Shown here in pieces: positions 55,063 to 64,000 of a DNA stretch of 64,000 nt (positions within the stretch are counted from its first letter, which is position 1; each line of letters starts with the position of its first letter). Location: assembly GCF_034190915.1 (NCBI RefSeq), contig NW_026947686.1, positions 1 through 64,000 of the forward strand, written 5' to 3'. The DNA comes from Cavia porcellus (lineage: Eukaryota > Chordata > Mammalia > Rodentia > Caviidae). A program made the position numbers and the translations under genes. Under the pieces are notes generated by a model that worked only from the letters and a program-made list of their open reading frames with translations, was not told the origin of the DNA and made no database searches.

Positions 55063-57480
55063 GTTAGAAAAACATCACGGGGTGGTGCGCATTGTATGGG
55101 TGTGTGTTACATGAGATTCACTAGTAGGAGTGAGAAAAACATCACTGGGTGGTGCGCATTGTATGGGTGTGTGTTACATTACATTCACTAGTAGGAGTGA
55201 GAAAAACATCACGGGGTGGTGCGCATTGTATGGGTGTGTGTTACATTACATTCACTAGTAGGAGTGATAAAAACATCACGGGTTGGTGCGCATTGTATGG
55301 GTGTGTGTTACATTACATTCACTAGTAGGAGTGAGTAAAACATCACGGGGTGGTGCGCATTGTACGGGTGTGTGTTACATTACATTCACTAGTAGGAGTG
55401 AGAAAAACATCACTGGGTGGTGCGCATTGTATGGGTGTGTGTTACATGAGATTCACTAGTAGGAGTGAGAAAAACATCACGGGGTGATGCGCATTGTATG
55501 GGTGTGTGTTACATTAGATTCACTAGTAGGAGTGAGAAAAACATCACGGGGTGATGCGCATTGTATGGGTGTGTGTTACATTAGATTCACTAGTAGGAGT
55601 GAGAAAAACATCACGGGGTGGTGCGCATTGTATGGGTGTGTGTTACATTAGATTCGCTAGTAGGAGTGAGAAAAACATCACGGGGTGATGCGCATTGTAT
55701 GGGTGTGTGTTACATTAGATTCACTAGTAGGAGTGAAAAAACATCACGGGTTGGTGCGCATTGTATGGGTGTGTGTTTCATTACATTCACTAGTAGGAGT
55801 GAGAAAAACATCACGGGGTGGTGCGCATTGTATGGGTGTGTGTTACATTACATTCACTAGTAGGAGTGAGAAAAACGTCACGGGGTGGTGCGCATTGTAT
55901 GGGTGTGTGTTACATTACATTCACTAGTAGGAGTGAGAAAAACGTCACGGGGTGGTGCGCATTGTATGGGTGTGTGTTACATTAGATTCACTAGTAGGAG
56001 TGAAAAAACATCACGGGGTGGTGCGCATTGTATGGGTGTGTGTTACATTACATTCACTAGTAGGAGTGAGAAAAACATCACGGGGTGGTGCGCATTGTAT
56101 GGGTGTGTGTTACATTAGATTCGCTAGTAGGAGTGAGAAAAACATCACGGGGTGGTGCGCATTGTATGGGTGTGTGTTACATTACATTCACTAGTAGGAG
56201 TGAGAAAAACATCACGGGGTGGTGCGCATTGTATGGGTGTGTGTTACATTACATTCACTAGTAGGAGTGAGAAAAACATCACGGGGTGGTGCGCATTGTA
56301 TGGGTGTGTGTTACATTAGATTCACTAGTAGGAGTGAGAAAAACATCACTGGGTGGTGCCATTGTATGGGTGTGTGTTACATTACATTCACTAGTAGGAG
56401 TGAGAAAAACATCAAGGGGTGGTGTGCATTGTATGGGTGTGTGTTACATTACATTCACTAGTAGGAGTGATAAAAACATCACGGGTTGGTGCGCATTGTA
56501 TGGGTGTGTGTCACATTACATTCACTAGTAGGAGTGAGTAAAACATCACGGGGTGGTTCGCATTGTATGGGTGTGTGTTACATTAGATTCACTATTAGGA
56601 GTTAGAAAAACATCACGGGGTGGTGCGCATTGTATGGGTGTGTGTTACATTACATTCACTATTAGGAGTGAGAAAAACATCACGGGGTGGTGCGCATTGT
56701 ATGGGTGTGTGTTACATTACATTCACGAGTAGGAGTGAGAAAAACATCACGGGGCGGTGCGCATTGTATGGGTGTGTGTTACATTACATTCACTAGTAGG
56801 AGTGAGAAAAACTTCACAGGGTGGTGCGCATTGTATGGGTGTGTGTTACATTACATTCACTAGTAGCAGTTAGAAAAACATCATGGGGTGGTGCGCATTG
56901 CATGGGTGTGTGTTACATTACATTCACTAGTAGCAGTGAGAAAAACATCACGGGGTGGTGTGCATTGCATGGGTGTGTGTTACATTAGATTCACTAGTAG
57001 GAGTGAGAAAAACATCACGGGGTGGTGCGCATTGCATGGGTGTGTGTTACATCACATTCACCAGTAGGAGTGAGAAAAACATCACGGGGTGGTGCGCATT
57101 GTATGGGTGTGTGTTACATCACATTCACCAGTAGGAGTGAGAAAAACATCACGGGGTGGTGCGCATTGTATGGGTGTGTGTTACATCACATTCACCAGTA
57201 GCAGTGAGAAAAACATCACGGGGTGGTGCGCATTGTATGGGTGTGTGTTACATTACATTCACCAGTAGGAGTGAGAAAAACATCACGGGGTGGTGCGCAT
57301 TGTATGGGTGTGTGTTACATTACATTCACTAGTAGGAGTGAGAAAAACATCACGGGGTGGTGCGCATTGTACGGGTGTGTGTTACATTACATTCACTAGT
57401 AGGAGTGAGACAAACATCACGGGGTGGTGCGCATTGTATGCGTGTGTGTTACATTACATTCACTAGTAGGAGTGAGAAAA
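55063..57480 (+). repeat. Distal copy of the 49371-51790 segment (85-monomer offset)
   Basis: The offset is 5692-5693 bp at all markers: gttag 49371/55063, cassette 49926/55618, gttcgcattg 50863/56556 and agacaaac 51715/57408. The composite cassette (to 56194) has 66-bp monomers near 55735 and 56002. Compared with the proximal copy, catcaaggggtgg near 56414 replaces the shortened catcaggggtgg. Similarity fades after about 57480. Confidence 0.85.
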
Positions 57481-57489
57481 ACATCACGG

Positions 57490-59720
57490 GGTGGTGCGCA
57501 TTGTATGGCTGTGTGTTACATTACATTCACTAGTAGGAGTGAGAAAAACATCACGGGGTGGTGCGCATTGTATGGGTGTGTGTTACATTACATTCACTAG
57601 TAGGAGTGAGAAAAACATCACGGGGTGGTGCGCATTGTATGGGTGTGTGTTCCATTACATTCACTAGTAGGAGTGAGAAAAACATCACGGGGTGGTGCGC
57701 ATTGTATGGGTGTGTGTTACATTACATTCACTAGTAGGAGTGAGAAAAACATCAGGGGGTGGTGCGCATTGTATGGGTGTGTTTTACATTAGATTGACTA
57801 GTAGGAGTGAGAAAAACATCACGGGGTGGTGCGCATTGTATGGTTGTGTGTTACATTACATTGACTAGTAGGAGTGAGAAAAACATCACGGGGTGGTGCG
57901 CATTGTATGGGTATGTGTTACATCACATTCACTAGTAGGAGTGAGAAAAACATCACGGGGTGATGCGCATTGTATGGGTTTGTGTTACATTACATTCACT
58001 AGTAGGAGTGAGAAAAAAATCACGGGGTGGTGCGCATTGTATGGGTGTGTGTTACATTACATTCACTAGTAGGAGTGAGAAAAACATCACGGGGTGGTGC
58101 GCATTGTATGGGTGTGTGTTACATTACATTCACTAGTAGGAGTGAGAAAAACATCACGGGGTGGTGCGCATTGTATGGGTGTGTGTTACATTACATTCAC
58201 TAGTAGGAGTGAGAAAAACATCACGGGGTGGTGCGCATTGTATGGGTGTGTGTTACATTACATTCACTAGTAGGAGTGAGAAAAACATCACCGGGTGGTG
58301 CGCATTGTATGGGTGTGTGGTACATTAGATTCACTACTAGGAGTGAGAAAAACATCACGGGGTGGTGCGCATTGTATGGGTGTGTGTTACATTAGATTCA
58401 CTAGTAGGAGTGAGAAAAACATCACGGGGTGGTGCGCATTGTATGGGTGTGTGTTACATTAGATTCACTAGTAGGAGTGAGAAAAACATCACGGGGTGGT
58501 GCGCATTGTATGGGTGTGTGTTACATTAGATTCACTAGTAGGAGTGAGAAAAACATCACGGGGTGGTGCGCCTTGTATGGGTGTGTGTTACATTACATTC
58601 ACTAGTAGGAGTGAGAAAAACATCACGGGGTGGTGCGCCTTGTATGGGTGTGTGTTACATTACATTCACTAGTAGGAGTGAGAAAAACATCACGGGGTGG
58701 TGCGCATTGTATGGGTGTGTGTTACATTAGATTCCCTAGTAGGAGTGAGAAAAACATCACGGGGTGGTGCGCATTGTATGGGTGTGTGTTACATTACATT
58801 CACTAGTAGGAGTGAGAAAAACATCACGGGGTGGTGCGCATTGTATGGGTGTGTGTTACATTACATTCACTAGTAGGAGTGAGAAAAACATCACAGGGTG
58901 GTGCGCATTGTATGGGTGTGTGTTACATTAGATACAGTAGTAGGAGTGAGAAAAACATCACGGGGTGGTGCGCATTGTATGGGTGTGTGTTACATTAGAT
59001 TCACTAGTACGAGTGAGAAAAACATCACGGGGTGGTGTGCATTGTATGGGTGTGTGTTACATTAGATTCACTAGTAGGAGTGAGAAAAACATCACGGGGT
59101 GGTGCGCATTGTATGGGTGTGTGTTACATTACATTCACTAGTAGGAGTGAGAAAAACATCACGGGGTGGTGCGCATTGTATGGGTGTGTGTTACATTACA
59201 TTCACTAGTAGGAGTGTGAGAAACATCACGGGGTGGTGCGCATTGTATGGGTGTGTGTTACATTACATTCACTAGTAGGAGTGAGAAAAACATCACGGGG
59301 TGGTGCGCATTGTATGGGTGTATGTTACATTACATTCACAAGTAGGAATGAGAAAAACATCACGGGGTGGTGCGCATTGTATGGGTGTGTGTTACATTAC
59401 ATTCACTAGTAGGAGTGAGAAAAACATCACCGGGTGGTGCGCATTGTATGGGTGTGTGTTACATTACATTTACTAGTAGGAGTGAGAAAAACATCACGGG
59501 GTGGTGCGCATTGTATGGGTGTGTGTTACATTAGATTCAGTACTAGGAGTGAGAAAAACATCACGGGGTGGTGCGCATTGTATGGGTGTGTGTTACATTA
59601 GATTCACTAGTAGGAGTGAGAAAAAACATCTCGGGGTGGTGCGCATTGTATGGGTGTGTGTTACATTACCTTCACTACTAGGAGTGAGAAAAACATCACG
59701 GTGTGGTGCGCCTTGTATGG
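57490..59720 (+). repeat. Satellite stretch with many private variants
   Basis: Here many monomers carry a change seen nowhere or rarely elsewhere: atggctgtg, gttccatt, gttttac, attgactag twice, ggtttgtg, aaaaaaatcac, tgtggtac, cactactagg, gcgccttg twice, attccctag, gatacagtag, agtacgag and gagtgtgag. No block-scale duplication is apparent. Lower homogenisation of this kind is typical of array margins, but the margin itself is not in the window. Confidence 0.7.
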
Positions 59721-60905
59721 GTGTGTGTTACATTACATTCACTAGTAGGAGTGAGAAAAACATCACGGGGTGGTGCGCATTGTATGGGTGTGTGTTACAT
59801 TAGATTCACTAGTAGGAGTGAGAGAAACATCACGGGGTGGTGCGCATTGTATGGGTGTGTGCTACATTACATTCACTAGTAGGAGTGAGAAAAAAATCAC
59901 GGGGTGGTGCGCATTGTATGGGTGTGTGTTACATTACATTCACTAGTAGGAGTGACAAAAACATCACGGGGTGGTGCGCATTGTATGGGTGTGTGTTACA
60001 TTACATTCACTAGTAGGAGTGAGAAAATCATCACCGGGTGGTGCGCAATGTATGGGTGTGTGTTACATTACATTCACTAGTAGGAGTGAGAAAAACATCA
60101 CGGGGTGGTGCGCATTGTATGGGTGTGTGTTACATTAGATTCACTAGTAGGAGTGAGAAAAACATCACGGGGTGGTGCGCATTGTATGGGTGTGTGTTAC
60201 ATTAGATTCACTAGTAGGAGTGAGAAAAACACGGTGTGGTGCGCATTGTATGGGTGTGTGTTACATTACATTCACTAGTAGGAGTGAGAAAAACATCACG
60301 GGGTGGTGCGCATTGAATGGGTGTGTGTTACATTACATTCACTAGTAGGAGTGAGAAAAACATCACGGGGTGGTGCTCATTGTATGCGTGTGTGTTACAT
60401 TACATTCACTAGTAGGAGTGAGAAAAACCTCACGGGGTGGTGCGCATTGTATGGGTTTGTGTTACATTACATTCACTAGTAGGAGTGAGAAAAACATCAC
60501 GGCGTGGTGCGCATTGTATGGGTGTGTGTTACATTACATTCACTAGTAGGAGTGAGAAAAACATCACGGGGTGGTGCGCATTGTATGGGTGTGTGTTACA
60601 TTACATTCACTAGTAGGAGTGAGAAAAACATCACGGGGTGGTGCGCATTGTATGGGTGTGTGTTACATTACATTCACTAGTAGGAGTGAGAAAAACATCA
60701 CGGGGTGGTGCGCATTGTATGGGTGTGTGTTACATTACATTCACTAGTAGGAGTGAGAAAAACATCATGGTGTGGTGCGCATTGTATGGGTGTGTGTTAC
60801 ATTACATTCACTAGTAGGAGTGAGAAAAACATCACGGGGTGGTGCGCATTGTATGGGTGTGTGTTACATTACATTCACTAGGAGGAGTGAGAAAAACATC
60901 ACGGG

Positions 60906-62186
60906 GTGGTGCGCATTGTATGGGTGTGTGTTACATTACATTCACTAGTAAGAGGGAGAAAAACATCACGGGGTGGTGTGAATCGGAGGGTCTGGATTAG
61001 GATAGGCAGTGAGTGGCAATGGAGGATGGAGAAAAGCACCACGGGGTGGTCAGCATGGGGAGGTCAGGGAACATGCAGTGGCAATTCAGGATAGGTTTCT
61101 GAAAAACATAGCGGGGTGGTGCGTATCGTATGGGTGTGTGTTACATTAGATTCACTAGTAGGAGTTAGAAAAACATCACGGGGTGGTGCGCATTGTATGG
61201 GTGCGTGTTACATTACATTCACTAGTAGGAGTGAGAAAAACATCACGGGGTGGTGCGCATTGTATGGGTGTGTGTTACATTACATTCACTAGTAGGAGTG
61301 AGAAAAACATCACCGGGTGGTGCGCATTGTATGGGTGTGTGTTACATTACATTCACTAGTAGGAGTGAGAAAATCATAACGGGGTGGTGCGCATTGTATG
61401 GGTGTGTGTTACATTACATTCACTAGTAGGAGTGAGAAAAACATCACGGGGTGGTGCGCATTGTATGGGTGTGTGTTACATTACATTCACTAGTAGGAGT
61501 GAGAAAAACATCACGGGGTGGTGCGCATTGTATGGGTGTGTGTTACAATACATTCACTGGTAGGAGTGAGAAAAACATCACAGGTGGTGCGTATTGTGTG
61601 GGTGTGTGTTACATTACATACATTAGTAGGAGTGAGAAAAACATCACGGGGTGGTGCCCATTGTATGGGTGTGTGATACATTACATTCACTAGTAGGAGT
61701 GAGAAAAACATCACGGGGTGGTGCGCATTGTATGGGTGTGTGTTACATTACATTCACTAGTAGGAGTGAGAAAAACATCACGGGGTGGTCCGCATTGTAT
61801 GGGTGTGTGTTACATTACATTCACTAGTAGGAGTGAGAAAAACATCACGTGGTGGTGCGAATTGTATGGGTGTGTGTTACATTACATTCACTAGTAGGAG
61901 TGAGAAAAACATCACGGGGTGGTGAGCATTGTATGGGTGTGTGTTACATTACATTCACTAGTAGGAGTGAGAAAAACATCACGGGGTGGTGCGCATTGTA
62001 TGGGTGTGTGTTACATTACATTCACTAGTAGGAGTGAGAAAAACATCACGGGGTTGTGCGCATTGTATGGGTGTGTGTTACATTAGATTCACTAGTAGGA
62101 GTGAGAAAAACATCACGGGGTGGTGCGCATTGTATGTGTGTGTGTTACATTAGATTCACTAGTAGGAGTGAGAAAAACATCACGGG
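60906..62186 (+). repeat. 1281-bp tandem duplication, copy 1
   Basis: The unit begins with the agtaagaggg monomer and the divergent pair. It continues through acaatacattcactgg, caggtggtgcgtattgtg, gtgatac, ggtccgc, cgtggtggtgcgaattg, ggtgagcattg, ggggttgtg and gtatgtgtg variants. The length is 19 monomers plus 8 bp: 9 extra from the divergent pair and one lost in the G run near 61580. Confidence 0.85.
60968..61110 (+). repeat. Pair of divergent monomers (73 and 70 bp), copy 1
   Basis: The acggggtggt cores start at 60968, 61041 and 61111 (the last as gcggggtggt), giving units of 73 and 70 bp. The box is recognisable each time (gaaaaacatcacggggtggt, gaaaagcaccacggggtggt, gaaaaacatagcggggtggt) but the other two-thirds of each unit is unrelated to consensus. 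The two replaced tails resemble each other: both have GCAGTG (61006 and 61075), then GGCAAT, then AGGAT (61023 and 61088). They therefore look like a second monomer subfamily sharing the box, not a random insertion. Confidence 0.85.
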
Positions 62187-63418
62187 GTGGTGCGCATTGT
62201 ATGGGTGTGTGTTACATTACATTCACTAGTAAGAGGGAGAAAAACATCACGGGGTGGTGTGAATCGGAGGGTCTGGATTACGATAGGCAGTGAGTGGCAA
62301 TGGAGGATGGAGAAAAGCACCACGGGGTGGTCAGCATGGGGAGGTCAGGGAACATGCAGTGGCAATTCAGGATAGGTTTCTGAAAAACATAGCGGGGTGG
62401 TGCGTATCGTATGGGTGTGTGTTACATTAGATTCACTAGTAGGAGTGAGAAAAACATCACGGGGTGGTGCGCATTGTATGGGTGTGTGTTACATTACATT
62501 CACTAGTAGGAGTGAGAAAAACATCACCGGGTGGTGCGCATTGTATGGGTGTGTGTTACATTACATTCACTAGTAGGAGTGAGAAAAACATAACAGGGTG
62601 GTGCGCATTGTATGGGTGTGTGTTACATTACATTCACTAGTAGGAGTGAGAAAAACATCACGGGGTGGTGCGCATTGTATGGGTGTGTGTTACATTACAT
62701 TCACTAGTAGGAGTGAGAAAAACATCACGGGGTGGTGCGCATTGTATGGGTGTGTGTTACAATACATTCACTGGTAGGAGTGAGAAAAACATCACGGGTG
62801 GTGCGCATTGTGTGGGTGTGTGTTACATTACATACACTAGTAGGAGTGAGAAAAACATCACGGGGTGGTGCCCATTGTATGGGTGTGTGATACATTACAT
62901 TCACTAGTAGGAGTGAGAAAAACATCACGGGGTGGTGCGCATTGTATGGGTGTGTGTTACATTACATTCACTAGTAGGAGTGAGAAAAACATCACGGGGT
63001 GGTCCGCATTGTATGGGTGTGTGTTACATTACATTCACTAGTAGGAGTGAGAAAAACATCACGTGGTGGTGCGAATTGTATGGGTGTGTGTTACATTACA
63101 TTCACTAGTAGGAGTGAGAAAAACATCACGGGGTGGTGAGCATTGTATAGGTGTGTGTTACATTACATTCACTAGTAGGAGTGAGAAAAACATCACGGGG
63201 TGGTGCGCATTGTATGGGTGTGTGTTACATTACATTCACTAGTAGGAGTGAGAAAAACATCACGGGGTTGTGCGCATTGTATGGGTGTGTGTTACATTAG
63301 ATTCACTAGTAGGAGTGAGAAAAACAACACGGGGTGGTGCGCATTGTATGTGTGTGTGTTACATTAGATTCACTAGTAGGAGTGAGAAAAACATCACGGG
63401 GTGGTGCGCATTGTATGG
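62187..63418 (+). repeat. 1281-bp tandem duplication, copy 2
   Basis: This is the second copy of 60906-62186. It lacks the gttagaaaa monomer found near 61163, so later markers are 1214 bp apart (61451/62665). Single-base differences include gattagg to gattacg at 61000/62281. Near 63419 the next expected divergent pair is absent and sequence like 59721 onward begins instead. Confidence 0.85.
62249..62391 (+). repeat. Pair of divergent monomers (73 and 70 bp), copy 2
   Basis: This is the duplicate of 60968-61110 at offset 1281 bp. I see a single difference (G at 61000, C at 62281). The cores lie at 62249, 62322 and 62392. The near identity shows the pair was amplified together with its surrounding monomers. 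Confidence 0.85.
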
Positions 63419-64000
63419 CTGTGTGTTACATTACATTCACTAGTAGGAGTGAGAAAAACATCACGGGGTGGTGCGCATTGTATGGGTGTGTGTTACATTA
63501 GATTCACTAGTAGGAGTGAGAGAAACATCACGGGGTGGTACGCATTGTATGGGTGTGTGCTACATTACATTCACTAGTAGGAGTGAGAAAAAAATCACGG
63601 GGTGGTGCGCATTGTATGGGTGTGTGTTACATTACATTCACTAGTAGGAGTGACAAAAACATCACGGGGTGGTGCGCATTGTATGGGTGTGTGTTACATT
63701 ACATTCACTAGTAGGAGTGAGAAAATCATCACCGGGTGGTGCGCAATGTATGGGTGTGTGTTACATTACATTCACTAGTAGGAGTGAGAAAAACATCACG
63801 GGGTGGTGCGCATTGTATGGGTGTGTGTTACATTAGATTCACTAGTAGGAGTGAGAAAAACATCACGGGGTGGTGCGCATTGTATGGGTGTGTGTTACAT
63901 TAGATTCACTAGTAGGAGTGAGAAAAACACGGTGTGGTGCGCATTGTATGGGTGTGTGTTACATTACATTCACTAGTAGGAGTGAGAAAAACATCACGGG
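63419..64000 (+). repeat. Start of a second 3698-bp unit, cut by the window end
   Basis: This matches 59721-60302 variant for variant (agagaaac 59821/63519, then gtgacaaaa, gcgcaatg and the 3-bp loss before cggtgtgg). Single changes such as ggtacgc near 63538 set it apart. If the pattern holds, another divergent monomer pair should occur beyond the window, roughly 1.1 kb after its end. Confidence 0.8.

Larger units (their letters stand above)
59721..63418 (+). repeat. 3698-bp compound unit containing both divergent pairs
   Basis: A series of private variants (agagaaac, aaaaaaatcac, gtgacaaaa, aaaatcatcaccggg with gcgcaatg, and aaaacacggtgtgg with a 3-bp loss) begins at 59821. It begins again at 63519, 3698 bp later. 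Subtracting known indels gives 55 monomers plus 13 bp. Nested inside is a 1281-bp tandem duplication that doubles the divergent monomer pair. Confidence 0.8.
1..64000 (+). repeat. 67-bp satellite DNA array, about 955 head-to-tail monomers
   Basis: Successive ACTAGT landmarks lie 67 bp apart throughout, and 64,000/67 is about 955 copies. All monomers point the same way and no inversion was seen. The consensus is represented exactly by 47018-47084. Most monomers differ from it by 0-3 substitutions. The commonest variable sites are C/G in ttaCattc, A/G in aaacAtcac, CTAGTAG to CTATTAG, CGAGTAG or CCAGTAG, and T/C in tgTatggg. Composition of the consensus is 18 A, 19 T, 21 G, 9 C. Known behaviour of such arrays is non-coding heterochromatin homogenised by unequal crossover and conversion. 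I do not recognise the family, and the chromosomal location is inference. The array runs off both ends of the window. Confidence 0.98.

Noticed and set aside
60990..61006. Telomere-like repeat (ggattaggatagg)
   Set aside because: Only two imperfect TTAGG-like words occur, not a tandem telomeric array. They lie inside a divergent monomer.
60977..61110. Transposon or retroelement insertion in the array
   Set aside because: No target-site duplication, inverted termini or poly-A tail is visible. The stretch keeps the satellite box at 70-73 bp spacing, so divergent monomers explain it better.
3052..62928. Dozens of small open frames of 62-120 codons on the forward strand, and two on the reverse strand (61511-61714, 62725-62928)
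   Set aside because: All are the 67-bp monomer read in successive frames, ending at TAGTAG. They share one repetitive peptide pattern, have no ribosome-binding or splice context, and change length only through indels. None is supported as a gene.
1..64000. CRISPR array (regular short repeats)
   Set aside because: The whole 67-bp period is conserved. There are no unique spacers between repeats, and no cas genes or leader.
1..64000. tRNA, rRNA or other structured RNA genes
   Set aside because: No tRNA arms, rRNA signatures or unique non-satellite stretch longer than about 140 bp exists in the window.

Overview
The whole 64,000-base window is a single block of tandemly repeated satellite DNA. 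The unit is 67 bp, always in the same head-to-tail orientation, with about 955 copies. I see no protein-coding gene, RNA gene, transposon, CRISPR array or unique-sequence island. A textbook consensus monomer is 47018-47084. Counting its ACTAGT as positions 1-6, the landmarks are the box GAAAAACATCACGGGGTGGT (15-34), the palindrome TGCGCA (34-39), a GT-rich stretch (46-56) and an ACATTACATTC tail that runs into the next ACTAGT. The consensus holds 18 A, 19 T, 21 G and 9 C (45% GC), so the given strand is strongly G-rich over C.

This architecture points to heterochromatin of a eukaryotic chromosome (pericentromeric, subtelomeric or B/sex-chromosome type). I do not recognise the family and cannot name the species. 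Both window ends lie inside the array.

Layout. (1) About 1-21.3 kb: overlapping duplications of tens of monomers, marked by a five-substitution monomer (agcagttat type) and by a cassette containing a 66-bp monomer at 3052, 8879, 12495, 16647 and 17785. A 6-monomer duplication is nested in a 17-monomer duplication at 16.7-19.2 kb. (2) 21.3-28.6 kb: a second copy of the left end (offset 21,297 bp), then a 50-monomer (3350 bp) tandem duplication. (3) 27.5-31.9 kb: a 33-monomer duplication. (4) 32-37 kb: exact 1541-bp (23-monomer) spacing of an anchor monomer. (5) 38.8-49.9 kb: three successive related blocks, the first two sharing a nearly perfect 2812-bp duplication, the third carrying a 12-monomer run of pure consensus where its siblings have variants. 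(6) 49.4-57.5 kb: an 85-monomer duplication with 21- and 13-monomer duplications nested in it. (7) 57.5-64 kb: a region richer in private mutations. It contains two copies of a divergent pair of monomers (60968-61110 and 62249-62391) that keep only the central box, plus a 3698-bp unit that restarts near 63.42 kb.

No single higher-order period describes the array. It reads as a record of repeated unequal exchange and segment duplication of different sizes. Every ATG-started open frame in the window is a by-product of the repeat. Because 67 is one more than a multiple of three, the same sequence is read in successive frames until a TAGTAG stop.
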